DNA of 64,000 bases from Solibacillus cecembensis (GTDB lineage Bacteria > Bacillota > Bacilli > Bacillales_A > Planococcaceae). The stretch covers positions 30,662 to 94,661 of the forward strand of contig NZ_LMBZ01000008.1 in assembly GCF_001439635.1 (NCBI RefSeq). The letters run 5' to 3'. Positions 44,465-52,903 of the stretch are shown one piece after another (position 1 is the stretch's first letter; every line of letters begins with the position of its first letter). Made by a program: the position numbers and the translations under genes. The notes beneath the pieces were generated by a model, which saw only the letters and a list, made by a program, of their open reading frames with translations, ran no database searches and was not told the DNA's origin.

Positions 44465-45819
44465 ATCGATTTGTTCTAGCGGGTACAGGTAGTGGCGTGG
44501 GTAAAACAACATTCACAATCGGTATTATGCGTGCGCTCATGAAAAGAGGGCTATCTGTGCAAGGGTTTAAATGCGGACCAGATTATATTGACCCGACTTA
44601 TCATACAGCGGTAACAAAAAGACCTTCTCGAAATATCGATAGTTTTATGATGGCACATGATGTTGTTCGCGATATTGTTGCCCGCGCTAGCTGTGATACG
44701 GATGTCAGTATTATTGAAGGCGTTATGGGCTTTTATGATGGAAAATCGCCACTATCTAATGAAGGCTCAGCGGCGCATATTAGCGAGTTAACAGATAGCC
44801 CGGTTATTTTAATTGTGAACGCTGCAAGTATGGCACGTAGTGTAGCAGCAATTGTAAAAGGATTTCAAATGCTCGATGAAAACGCCAATATTGTTGGAGT
44901 CATCGTCAATCAACTAGGCAGCAAAAATCATTATGATATCGTCAAAACCGCGATTGAAGCGGAGTGTCATATACCGGTAATTGGCTATTTACTAAAAGGG
45001 GCAGTTCCAACGATGCCAAGTCGTCATTTAGGGCTTGTACCCGCCATTGAACGTGGTGATTTAGATGACTATTTCGAAGAGTTAGCGAATGCGATAGAAG
45101 CAACAGTTGATCTTGATTTATTGTTTAAAATAACGAAGGCTCCAGTCATTAAGGTGGAAACTACTATTTTTGAACAGCAGCCGAATCGACAGCTTGTACA
45201 TATTGCCGTAGCAAAAGATGCGGCTTTTAATTTTTATTACGAGGAAAATTTAGCACTTTTACGAGCGTATGGTGCTGAGTTACATTTCTTTTCGCCACTA
45301 AATAATGAGCGAGTGCCATCGCAAGCACAAGGTGTATATATTGGTGGGGGTTTCCCAGAGGAATTTGCAGAAAAGCTAAGTGAAAACACAACTTCAAAAG
45401 AATCGATTCGTGCAGCAATTAATCAAGGATTGCCGACTTTAGCGGAATGTGGTGGCTACATGTATTTAACAGAAAGCATTACAAATCGTGCAGGTGAAAC
45501 GTATGAAATGCTCGGTGTTATTGAAGGGCACGTTAAAATGCAAGAGAAGTTAGCTGCACTAGGTTACCGTGAAATTACAGGTGTTAAAGGCAACTTCTTA
45601 ATTCATGAAGATGAGCAAGCAAAAGGGCATGAGTTCCATTATTCGACGTATGAAGGCGAGCATGAAACACCTGCATATTTTAGTAAAGGGCGTTTTAGAG
45701 CACAGCAAGAAGGCTATTTAAGCGGGAATTTAGTTGCAGGTTATACACACTTCCATTTTGCATCAAACCCAAAGCTTGTACAAAATTGGTTGGATAAATG
45801 TTTGGAGGTCAATGGATGA
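44461..45819 (+). CDS. cbiA: Cobyrinic acid a,c-diamide synthase
   Basis: 452 residues. N-terminal ATP-binding P-loop LAGTGSGVGKTTFTIGIM and GFKCGPDYIDPTYH; C-terminal class I glutaminase with the nucleophile Cys in TLAECGGYMYL and its His in GYTHFHFASNP. It amidates the a and c carboxylates with glutamine and ATP. The ATG overlaps the cbiG stop. Confidence 0.95.
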   Translation: MNRFVLAGTGSGVGKTTFTIGIMRALMKRGLSVQGFKCGPDYIDPTYHTAVTKRPSRNIDSFMMAHDVVRDIVARASCDTDVSIIEGVMGFYDGKSPLSNEGSAAHISELTDSPVILIVNAASMARSVAAIVKGFQMLDENANIVGVIVNQLGSKNHYDIVKTAIEAECHIPVIGYLLKGAVPTMPSRHLGLVPAIERGDLDDYFEELANAIEATVDLDLLFKITKAPVIKVETTIFEQQPNRQLVHIAVAKDAAFNFYYEENLALLRAYGAELHFFSPLNNERVPSQAQGVYIGGGFPEEFAEKLSENTTSKESIRAAINQGLPTLAECGGYMYLTESITNRAGETYEMLGVIEGHVKMQEKLAALGYREITGVKGNFLIHEDEQAKGHEFHYSTYEGEHETPAYFSKGRFRAQQEGYLSGNLVAGYTHFHFASNPKLVQNWLDKCLEVNG

Positions 45820-46445
45820 GTTATTTTCCTTTATTGTTAAATATTGAATATAAAACAGTTGTTGTCGTCGGTGGTGGGCATGTTGCGCGTCAAAAAGTAG
45901 AAGCATTATTTCCTGCAAAAGCGAACATTATTGTAGTGAGTCCTACGATGACGGAAGAACTTTTAGCTTATGTCGAGCGCAAAGAGATTACATGGAAGCA
46001 AAAAGAGTTTGAACCAGCAGATTTGGATGATGCGGCTTTAGTTTTTGCAGTGACGAATAATCAAGAAGTGAATGATGCAGTTGAAGAAGCGACGCAGCAC
46101 TGGCAATTACTTAGTCGTGCTGATGCAAAAGGACGTGTGGATTTTATTAATCCAGCAGTTGTACGACGTGGTGATTTTATCGTAACCGTATCGACTTCTG
46201 GTGCAAGTCCACGTTTAACGCGTCAAGTTAAGGCGCAATTAGCTGATCAATACGGTGATTTTTACGAACAGTACGTCGCATTTTTAGGACAAGCTCGTCA
46301 GCGCATTTTAACAACTTTTGATGGCGATGAAAAAGCACAATTATTAACACAATTATTAGAGCCACAGTTATTAGAATGGGTAAAGGGAGGCCGCCTAGAT
46401 AAATGTGAGGAGTGGCTACAACAACGATTAGGAGATTCACAATGA
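45816..46445 (+). CDS. Precorrin-2 dehydrogenase (SirC/YlnF/Met8-type)
   Basis: 209 residues from ATG 45816, seven bases after GGAGG; the in-frame ATG at 45798 precedes that site. The NAD-binding loop is VVVVGGGHVARQKVEALFP, followed by LVFAVTNNQEVNDAVEE and VSTSGASPRLTRQVKAQLA. It oxidises precorrin-2 to sirohydrochlorin, the substrate for the CbiX cobaltochelatase encoded in the second operon. A chelatase activity like Met8 is possible. Confidence 0.9.
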   Translation: MSYFPLLLNIEYKTVVVVGGGHVARQKVEALFPAKANIIVVSPTMTEELLAYVERKEITWKQKEFEPADLDDAALVFAVTNNQEVNDAVEEATQHWQLLSRADAKGRVDFINPAVVRRGDFIVTVSTSGASPRLTRQVKAQLADQYGDFYEQYVAFLGQARQRILTTFDGDEKAQLLTQLLEPQLLEWVKGGRLDKCEEWLQQRLGDSQ

Positions 46446-47203
46446 GCGCAAAAGTATTTATTGTTGGAGCTGGACCAGGAGACCCAAAACTATTAACAAT
46501 TCGAGGCCTAGAATGTATACAGCAGGCCGATGTCATTTTATATGACCGTTTAGTAAATCCTGTATTACTTGAACATGCAAAAGAAACAGTAGAATTAATT
46601 TATTGCGGTAAAGAACCAGGAAAGCACGGCTTAATCCAAGATGAGATTCATCGTGTATTAGTTGAAAAAGCATTGGCAGGGCATACGGTTTTACGTCTAA
46701 AAGGTGGAGATCCATTTGTCTTTGGGCGCGGTGCAGAGGAAGCAGCTGTATTACGCGAGGCAAATATTGATTATGAAGTTGTACCTGGTATTACAGCAGG
46801 TATCGCAGCACCGGCCTATGCAGGAATTCCCGTAACGCACCGCGACTATGCGACAAGTTTTGCTATTGTAACAGGTCATGGACGAGCAGAAAAAGGGAAT
46901 GATTTTTTAAATTGGGGCGCACTTAGCCATATTGATACGGTCGCTTTTTATATGAGCGTTGGCAATATTGAACATATTACAGCACGTTTAATCGAACATG
47001 GGAAACGAAGCGAAACACCAGTTGCAGTGATTGAATGGGGCACTACAGATAAACAAAGAACAATTATCGGCACTTTAGCAACCATTTCCAAACAAATTGA
47101 GCAGGAAGTGATTCAAAATCCGGCGATGATTTTAGTTGGGGATGTTGTCAATGTGCGTGAAGATATAAAGTGGTTCATTGAAAAGGAGCATCAAACATGT
47201 TAA
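46442..47203 (+). CDS. cobA: Uroporphyrinogen-III C-methyltransferase (SUMT)
   Basis: 253 residues. VFIVGAGPGDPKLLTIRGLE, the SUMT-specific DRLVNPVLL, VLRLKGGDPFVFGRGAEEA, and GIPVTHRDYATSFAIVTGH are diagnostic. It methylates uroporphyrinogen III at C2 and C7 to precorrin-2, the first committed step for corrins and sirohaem. Start overlaps the upstream stop (ATGA). The name cobA is also used for the adenosyltransferase; SUMT is meant here. Confidence 0.95.
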   Translation: MSAKVFIVGAGPGDPKLLTIRGLECIQQADVILYDRLVNPVLLEHAKETVELIYCGKEPGKHGLIQDEIHRVLVEKALAGHTVLRLKGGDPFVFGRGAEEAAVLREANIDYEVVPGITAGIAAPAYAGIPVTHRDYATSFAIVTGHGRAEKGNDFLNWGALSHIDTVAFYMSVGNIEHITARLIEHGKRSETPVAVIEWGTTDKQRTIIGTLATISKQIEQEVIQNPAMILVGDVVNVREDIKWFIEKEHQTC

Positions 47204-47751
47204 ATGCACTAAAAAAACGTCGAGCAATTCGTCAATTTGAAGCACGCGAAGTTGAAAGAGAAAAAATTGAGCAACTATTGGAAGCTGCTACATATGCACC
47301 GAATGACCGCATGCGTGAGCCGTGGCATTTTTATGTTATGCAAGGCGCTAGTTTAAAAGGTTATGAGCAAGTCGCACTTAATTTTCTAGAAAAACGTTTC
47401 CCAACAAAGCCTCATTTAGTTGAAAGTTCGATGGAAGCCATTACAAAAACGCCATTAATTATAGCGGTTACTTCAGCCATTGTAGAAGGGGATGAAGGGG
47501 CCACGAAAGATAATATATTTGCGGTAAGTAGTGCAATTATGTCGATGTGGCTAATGGCAGAACAATTAGGGCTAGGTATGGTTTGGCGTACGAGAGGTGT
47601 TGGTCTAGTACATGATACTGCGCTTCATGCTTATATCGGTGCAAGTGAGCAAGAACAGCTAGTAGGTACATTGTGTATCGGTTATCCAGCTGAATCGATA
47701 ACGTCAGAGAAAAAGCGTACAGCATTTGCTGAAAAAACAACTTGGTTATAA
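47197..47751 (+). CDS. Nitroreductase-family flavoprotein in the cobalamin operon (CbiY position)
   Basis: 184 residues. The nitroreductase FMN site starts KKRRAIRQFEAREV and ATYAPNDRMREPWHFYV; LGLGMVWRTRG and VGTLCIGYPAE follow. By position between SUMT and the adenosyltransferase it corresponds to cbiY as I recall it from B. megaterium. It could reduce cob(II)yrinate for adenosylation or act elsewhere. It is shorter than BluB and lacks an obvious BluB lid, so lower-ligand synthesis is not favoured. Confidence 0.8.
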   Translation: MLNALKKRRAIRQFEAREVEREKIEQLLEAATYAPNDRMREPWHFYVMQGASLKGYEQVALNFLEKRFPTKPHLVESSMEAITKTPLIIAVTSAIVEGDEGATKDNIFAVSSAIMSMWLMAEQLGLGMVWRTRGVGLVHDTALHAYIGASEQEQLVGTLCIGYPAESITSEKKRTAFAEKTTWL

Positions 47752-47772
47752 AAGGATAAGGGGGGATTGACT

Positions 47773-48312
47773 ATGGCGAGACAAGGGATGTTACTCGTTT
47801 ATACAGGCGATGGCAAAGGAAAAACAACAGCCTCACTTGGTGTAACGTTGCGTGCAATTGGACGTGGCATGAAGGTAAAGTATTTCCAGTTTATTAAATC
47901 TCCTGAACGCACGTACGGTGAACAAATTGCTTTACGCAAATTAGGCGTAGAAACGGTTCAACTTGGGATTGGTTTTACTTGGACAAAAACACCTGAAGAG
48001 CACCGAGAAGCTTTAAAGTTAGCATGGGCACAAGTAAAAGAAGTGCTACAAGATGATTCGATTGATTTATTAGTACTTGATGAACTGAATAATGCATTGG
48101 CAATTACACGTTTTCCAGTTGAGGATGTTTTACCACTTGAAGAGGTATTAGCAGCGATTCAAAACCGTCCTAAGACGATGCATTTAGTTGTGACAGGTCG
48201 TTCCGCTCACCCATCACTTATAGCAATGGCAGATTTAGTCTCGACAATTGATGCGACAAAACATTATTACGAGGAGCAAGACGTCAAAGCAATGAAAGGT
48301 CTTGAATTTTAA
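47773..48312 (+). CDS. cobO: Cob(I)yrinic acid a,c-diamide adenosyltransferase (CobO/BtuR type)
   Basis: 179 residues from ATG 47773, seven bases after AAGGGGGG; TTG 47767 is too close. The P-loop LVYTGDGKGKTTASLGVTLR and VLDELNNALAI, then HLVVTGRSAHPSLI, are the CobA/CobO/BtuR signatures. It transfers adenosyl from ATP to the cobalt. Stop overlaps the cbiP start. Confidence 0.94.
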   Translation: MARQGMLLVYTGDGKGKTTASLGVTLRAIGRGMKVKYFQFIKSPERTYGEQIALRKLGVETVQLGIGFTWTKTPEEHREALKLAWAQVKEVLQDDSIDLLVLDELNNALAITRFPVEDVLPLEEVLAAIQNRPKTMHLVVTGRSAHPSLIAMADLVSTIDATKHYYEEQDVKAMKGLEF

Positions 48313-49793
48313 TGAAAGCAATTATGATTCAAGGGACGTCCTCAGATGTTGGGAAAAGTGTCATTTGTACAGCACTTTGTCGGATTTTTGCGAACGATGG
48401 GTTTAAAGTGGCACCATTTAAATCACAAAATATGGCGTTGAATTCATACATTACGAAAAGTGGCGGTGAAATTGGTCGTGCCCAAGGTGTACAAGCAGAA
48501 GCTGCTAAAATCGACGCGACAACAGATATGAATCCAATCCTCCTAAAACCAAAAGGGGATATGATATCTGAAGTGATTTTACATGGGAAGCATTTAGCGA
48601 ATATGGATGCTATTTCATACCGAGAATCATTTGTAGAGAATGTTATGCCAGAAATACGTAAATCACTCGGGCGTCTAAGTGAACAGTATGAAATTTTAGT
48701 TTTAGAAGGTGCAGGGAGTCCAGCGGAGATTAATTTGAAAGCACGTGATATTGCCAATATGCGTATGGCACATGAAACCGATGCGAGCGTAATTTTAGTT
48801 GCAGATATCGAACGTGGCGGTGTGTTTGCCTCAATCGTTGGCACGTTAGCACTTTTAGATGATGAGGAACGTGCTCGAGTTAAAGGTGTGATTATTAATA
48901 AATTCCGAGGGATGAAGGAATTGCTTGATAGTGGTGTTGAATGGCTTGAAAACTATACAGGAATTCCTGTTTTAGGTGTTATTCCATATGTGGATGTACA
49001 AATTGAAGCGGAGGATTCGATGGCGCTATCGAGCTTACGATTAAAAAAACCACAGCAGCAAGAGTTTGCAATAGATGTTGCGATTATTCGTTTACCTTGT
49101 ATTTCAAATTTTACAGATGTTGATCCATTATTTGAGGAGCCAGGAGTAGGACCGCGCTTTGTGTCTTCGTTAAAAGATTTAAAGCATCCGGATGTCATTA
49201 TTTTGCCAGGTACTAAAAATACGGTGGAAGACTTTTTATGGCTACAAGAAAATGGTTTAGCACAAGGTATTTTACAGCATGCACAAAAGGGTGGGAAAGT
49301 CGTAGGAATTTGTGGCGGCTATCAAATGCTTGGCGAAGTCATTCGCGATGAGTCTGCGATTGAAGGAAGTGGTGGCACGTATTTATCACTTGGACTTTTA
49401 CCAATTGAGACGCATTTCGTTACAGATAAGCAAACCGTTCAAGTGCAGGGGAAAACCGTAACAGGTCATGATGTGAAAGGCTATGAAATTCATTTAGGTC
49501 GCAGTGTAGCAACGAAAGAAATTACGCCGTTTATTGCTTTTGATGATGGTCGCCAAGACGGTGTTTATACGGATCAAATTATTGGTACATATGTACATGG
49601 TATTTTCCAAAACCGTCATTTTACACGCGATTATTTCAATCGGATACGCAATGAAAAAGATCTGGAATTAGTTGCAGAGGATGTTGTATCAGATGAGGAT
49701 CGTCGTGAGCAGGCTTATGAACTGTTAGATGAACATGTGCGTCAGCATTTAAATATGAAGAAAGTATACAACTTAATACATTTATCAGTGTAG
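48312..49793 (+). CDS. cbiP: Cobyric acid synthase
   Basis: 493 residues. N-terminal P-loop MIQGTSSDVGKSVICTALCR, NMALNSYITKSGGEIGRAQG, and C-terminal glutaminase with Cys in GKVVGICGGYQMLGE and His in GTYVHGIFQ. It amidates carboxylates b, d, e and g to give adenosylcobyric acid. Last gene of operon 1. Its final codons also form the 5' strand of P1 of the next riboswitch. Confidence 0.95.
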   Translation: MKAIMIQGTSSDVGKSVICTALCRIFANDGFKVAPFKSQNMALNSYITKSGGEIGRAQGVQAEAAKIDATTDMNPILLKPKGDMISEVILHGKHLANMDAISYRESFVENVMPEIRKSLGRLSEQYEILVLEGAGSPAEINLKARDIANMRMAHETDASVILVADIERGGVFASIVGTLALLDDEERARVKGVIINKFRGMKELLDSGVEWLENYTGIPVLGVIPYVDVQIEAEDSMALSSLRLKKPQQQEFAIDVAIIRLPCISNFTDVDPLFEEPGVGPRFVSSLKDLKHPDVIILPGTKNTVEDFLWLQENGLAQGILQHAQKGGKVVGICGGYQMLGEVIRDESAIEGSGGTYLSLGLLPIETHFVTDKQTVQVQGKTVTGHDVKGYEIHLGRSVATKEITPFIAFDDGRQDGVYTDQIIGTYVHGIFQNRHFTRDYFNRIRNEKDLELVAEDVVSDEDRREQAYELLDEHVRQHLNMKKVYNLIHLSV

Positions 49794-49934
49794 CAATACG
49801 TAAAGGGAAGAGTGATGAAAAGTCACCACGGTACCCGCCACTGTGAAGCGGAGAGTTATAGCGATACCACTGCAAAATGTTTGCGGGAAGGGCTACAAAC
49901 TTTAGGATGCGAAGTCAGGATACCTGCTGATAAA
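49781..49934 (+). ncRNA. Cobalamin riboswitch 2
   Basis: Core sequences: AAAGGGAAGAGTGATGAAAA, GTACCCGCCACTGTGAAGCG, and B12 box GAAGTCAGGATACCTGC at 49911-49927. P1 is TTTATCAG (49781-49788) with CTGATAAA (49927-49934), eight perfect pairs. The 5' P1 strand lies within the last codons of cbiP. It should repress the transport/assembly operon when adenosylcobalamin is abundant. Confidence 0.93.
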
Positions 49935-50177
49935 AGGAATATTGTTCTTACGGGAGTATAAGAGCCACTATGCAATACATAATGGCTTTATAATTTGTTT
50001 CAGCAGAATTCCTCATTGCTATAAGTGGGATTGAATGCCAAGTGTTTTATTAATTTAATGGTGGTCCAAACCCCAGCTGAATCAAATTAAGGCCCCGGCG
50101 GATGTCACAGATTTTTAAAGGAAGCTTTTCGAGCGAGCTCGAAAAAATCTGGACGCAATTACGCCAAGGCGTAATTG
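49935..50177 (+). repeat. Highly structured, repeat-like leader between aptamer 2 and its terminator
   Basis: Successive self-complementary blocks: AGCCACTATG...CATAATGGCT (49962-49987), CAGATTTTT...AAAAATCTG (50108-50151) enclosing TTTTCGAGC-GA-GCTCGAAAA (50126-50145), and CAATTACGCC-AA-GGCGTAATTG (50156-50177). The stretch from about 50060 (GGTCCAAACCCCAGCTGAAT, then GGCCCCGGCGG) looks like an inserted dispersed repeat, since it is GC-richer than its surroundings and separates the aptamer from the terminator. Repeat status is inference. Confidence 0.5.
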
Positions 50178-50216
50178 AACGTATAAACAATTCGATTTAT
50201 ACGTTTTTTGTTTTTT
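50178..50216 (+). terminator. Probable riboswitch 2 expression-platform terminator
   Basis: AACGTATAAA and TTTATACGTT are perfect 10-base arms around an eight-base loop, ending in T6-G-T6. It lies 244 bases after the aptamer and 30 before the methyltransferase start. Confidence 0.8.
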
Positions 50217-50245
50217 AGAAATCTAACGGAAAGGAGATTCTTGAA

Positions 50246-51076
50246 ATGAAAGGGTCACCCTTACACATTGATTTTGAGAAGTTATGGAAAGAAGGCATGC
50301 ATAATTGGCACGGTGAAATGCCTGAACGAATGATTGATGATGCATTAGAAGAAGCATTTTGGTCGCAATCTATGCAAAAAAAATCTTATCGTCAAACGGA
50401 TGCCCATACGAAGCCGATTTATGAAAAAATGCGGAAACATATACCTGATAATGCGACGTGTTTAGAAATTGGTCCAGGGTGGGGAAATTACACCTTTCCA
50501 CTACGAGAAGATGTTGAAAAGCTCACATTGGTAGACGGTTCAGAAAGTGTTCTCCAATATTTACAACAATATTTTGTAGGGGATGAAGGGGTACAGTACA
50601 TCCGTGCAAAATGGGAAGATGCTGAAGTAGAACAGCATGATGTTGTTATGGGCGTCAATTGTTATTACCGAATCTACGAAATGAATGAAGCTTTATTGAA
50701 GATGAATGACTTAGCGAAAAAGCGTGTCATTATAGGTTTAACAACAGGACCAATTCAACCTCATTATGTTGTACTCGATCAACACTACGGTTATCAAATT
50801 AAATATCCAAGGCGTGATTATATTGGAATTGTCAATATGCTTTATCAGCTGGGCATTTATGCAGACTGCGAAATGCTCCCACTAGAACGTACATATCGCT
50901 ATGACACATATGAAGCATTATATACCGCGCAAAGTAAGAAGATTTTAAATGACACATTTCAGATAGAGGATGTAAAGGCAGCACTTGCAAACTTTATAAC
51001 AGAAGAAAACGGGGAAATTGTCTATCGTCATAAGTTTTACGCGGCGATTATTAGTTGGGAGCCTGTAAAGTTATGA
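50246..51076 (+). CDS. SAM-dependent methyltransferase of unknown role, first gene of the B12-regulated transport operon
   Basis: 276 residues. Motif I is ATCLEIGPGWGNYTFPL and motif II VEKLTLVDGSESVLQYL, a class I Rossmann methyltransferase; there is no tetrapyrrole-methylase signature. The N-terminal ~75 residues (HIDFEKLWKEGMHNWHGEMP) are unlike common families. GGAAAGGAGA precedes the ATG. It overlaps the permease gene by four bases, so it is tied to corrinoid uptake or metabolism. A role in corrinoid modification, or in making a scavenging compound, is speculation. Confidence 0.82.
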   Translation: MKGSPLHIDFEKLWKEGMHNWHGEMPERMIDDALEEAFWSQSMQKKSYRQTDAHTKPIYEKMRKHIPDNATCLEIGPGWGNYTFPLREDVEKLTLVDGSESVLQYLQQYFVGDEGVQYIRAKWEDAEVEQHDVVMGVNCYYRIYEMNEALLKMNDLAKKRVIIGLTTGPIQPHYVVLDQHYGYQIKYPRRDYIGIVNMLYQLGIYADCEMLPLERTYRYDTYEALYTAQSKKILNDTFQIEDVKAALANFITEENGEIVYRHKFYAAIISWEPVKL

Positions 51077-52113
51077 AAAACAGAAATTTTTACGTTTGGC
51101 TAGTGATACTTTTTATTATTTTACTATGTTCGGCAGTCGGTGGGATCATGGTTGGTTCTGTAGGGATTACACCAGCACTCATTATAGAGGTGCTCTTGTA
51201 TAAGCTTGGGATTATATCGTCTACAGACGCATCGAATGCCCAGCAAATCATTATTATGGAGTTGCGTGTACCGCGTGTACTCCTCGCGATGATTGTAGGT
51301 GCATCACTTGCAATTTGTGGTGCAGCCATCCAAGCATTAGTGAAAAACTCCATTGCAGACCCGTATATTTTAGGTGTTTCATCTGGTGCTTCTGTTGGTG
51401 CCACATCGGTTATTTTACTCGGTGCATTTAGCTTTCTTGGTGTCTATGCGCTATCATTTGCAGCCTTTTTAGGAGCGATCGTTGCTGTTAGTATTGTCTT
51501 TTTACTTGCCCACATTGGTGGACGAACATCGATGATTCGCTTACTTCTTTCAGGTGTCGCTATTTCAATGGTGCTAAGTGCGCTAACGAACTTTATGTTG
51601 ATGATGTCAAAGGAGCAAGGGGGCATTCAAGCTGTCATGCATTGGATGCTAGGTAGTCTAGGCGGAGCAAAATGGAATAATATCGGAATTCCCGCAGTTG
51701 TATTCGTCATCGTATTTACATTACTAACATTAAGTTATCGCCAACTGAATGCATTATTACTCGGTACGGAAACGGCCGCAACACTAGGGATAAATATCGA
51801 GCGTTTTCGAATATTTATCATTATTATCGTGTCGCTATTAACAGGGGTTGTCGTAGCGGTTAGTGGGAGTATTGGCTTTGTTGGATTAATCGTACCTCAT
51901 ATCGCCAGAATGCTAGTTGGCTCAAATTATAAAGTTGTCCTACCGTTAAGTGCATTATTAGGTGCGATTTTTATCGTGTGGGCGGATATGGGCGCACGTA
52001 TTGCGATTGCACCAGAAGAAATGCCAATTGGAATTATTACAGCACTTTGTGGTAGTCCATTCTTTATTTGGATGCTACGTCGTCAGCGATACGCATTTGG
52101 AGAAGGGGAATAA
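51073..52113 (+). CDS. btuC: BtuC-type (FecCD) permease, probable corrinoid import
   Basis: 346 residues with about ten helices. Family motifs: RVPRVLLAMIVGASLAICGA, KNSIADPYILGVSSGASVGA, and GSIGFVGLIVPHIARMLVGS. The start is ATG 51073, overlapping the methyltransferase stop. The B12 riboswitch and neighbouring genes imply cobalamin or cobinamide as substrate; siderophore permeases have the same fold, so specificity is inferred. Confidence 0.88.
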   Translation: MKNRNFYVWLVILFIILLCSAVGGIMVGSVGITPALIIEVLLYKLGIISSTDASNAQQIIIMELRVPRVLLAMIVGASLAICGAAIQALVKNSIADPYILGVSSGASVGATSVILLGAFSFLGVYALSFAAFLGAIVAVSIVFLLAHIGGRTSMIRLLLSGVAISMVLSALTNFMLMMSKEQGGIQAVMHWMLGSLGGAKWNNIGIPAVVFVIVFTLLTLSYRQLNALLLGTETAATLGINIERFRIFIIIIVSLLTGVVVAVSGSIGFVGLIVPHIARMLVGSNYKVVLPLSALLGAIFIVWADMGARIAIAPEEMPIGIITALCGSPFFIWMLRRQRYAFGEGE

Positions 52114-52114
52114 A

Positions 52115-52888
52115 ATGATACAACTTCAAGAACTAGAATTTTCTATAGCAGAAAAAGCGATTTTGCGTAATTTGTCCATCACCATTGAAGAAGGGAAATT
52201 CATCGGCATCATTGGACCAAATGGCAGTGGTAAAACGACGATGTTAAAAATGATTTACCGTCATTTAAAGCAAACATCAGGTAGTGTGACACTGCATGAA
52301 AAGGAGATTTGGGACATCTCTCCAAAAAAGCTGGCACAACAAATGGCTGTTGTCAGTCAAGAATCCCCGGTGCTTTTTGATTTTACGGTAAAGGATTTAG
52401 TCATGATGGGACGTACACCATATAAAAAATGGTTGAGCTCAGACAATGTAGAAGACTTTAAAATTGTCGAGGAATGTATGGCACTTTCCAATGTCGAGCA
52501 TTTAGCAAATCGTACATTCGTCCATTTATCTGGTGGTGAGAAGAAGCGTGTCATGCTAGCTCGTGCATTAGCGCAAAAGGCGAAAATTCTAGTATTAGAT
52601 GAACCGACCAATCATTTAGATATTGAGCATCAACTACATTTAATGGATTTAGTGAAGGATCTACCTATCACGATTATTACGGCGTTACATGATTTAAATT
52701 TAGCTGCAGCTTATTGCGATGAAGTGGTTGTGATGAAAGATGGCACTTTATATGAACAAGGTACACCAACGCAGGTTTTTACAGAACAAATCATGTGGGA
52801 TGTTTTCCGCGTCCATGTTGGTGTTTCAAAGAATCCATTTACAAACAAGCTCCACTTATTTTTTTATACACAACAATCAAATAGCTAG
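52115..52888 (+). CDS. btuD: BtuD-type ATP-binding protein, probable corrinoid import
   Basis: 257 residues from ATG 52115 one base after the permease stop, with GAAGGGGAA upstream; the longer frame into the permease gene is not used. Walker A GPNGSGKTT, Q-loop VVSQESPV, signature LSGGEKKR, Walker B ILVLDEPTNHLD, and switch His in ALHDLNLAAAYCD are all intact. Confidence 0.9.
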   Translation: MIQLQELEFSIAEKAILRNLSITIEEGKFIGIIGPNGSGKTTMLKMIYRHLKQTSGSVTLHEKEIWDISPKKLAQQMAVVSQESPVLFDFTVKDLVMMGRTPYKKWLSSDNVEDFKIVEECMALSNVEHLANRTFVHLSGGEKKRVMLARALAQKAKILVLDEPTNHLDIEHQLHLMDLVKDLPITIITALHDLNLAAAYCDEVVVMKDGTLYEQGTPTQVFTEQIMWDVFRVHVGVSKNPFTNKLHLFFYTQQSNS

Positions 52889-52903
52889 TCGAAGGAGAAT
52901 ATC

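Noticed and set aside
47197..47751. BluB (dimethylbenzimidazole synthase)
   Set aside because: Too short and without a recognisable BluB-specific lid; a general nitroreductase/CbiY-type call is safer.
48329..48844. 171-codon minus-strand frame inside cbiP
   Set aside because: Antisense shadow of a strongly conserved gene, as are the other long minus-strand frames in the cobalamin operons.
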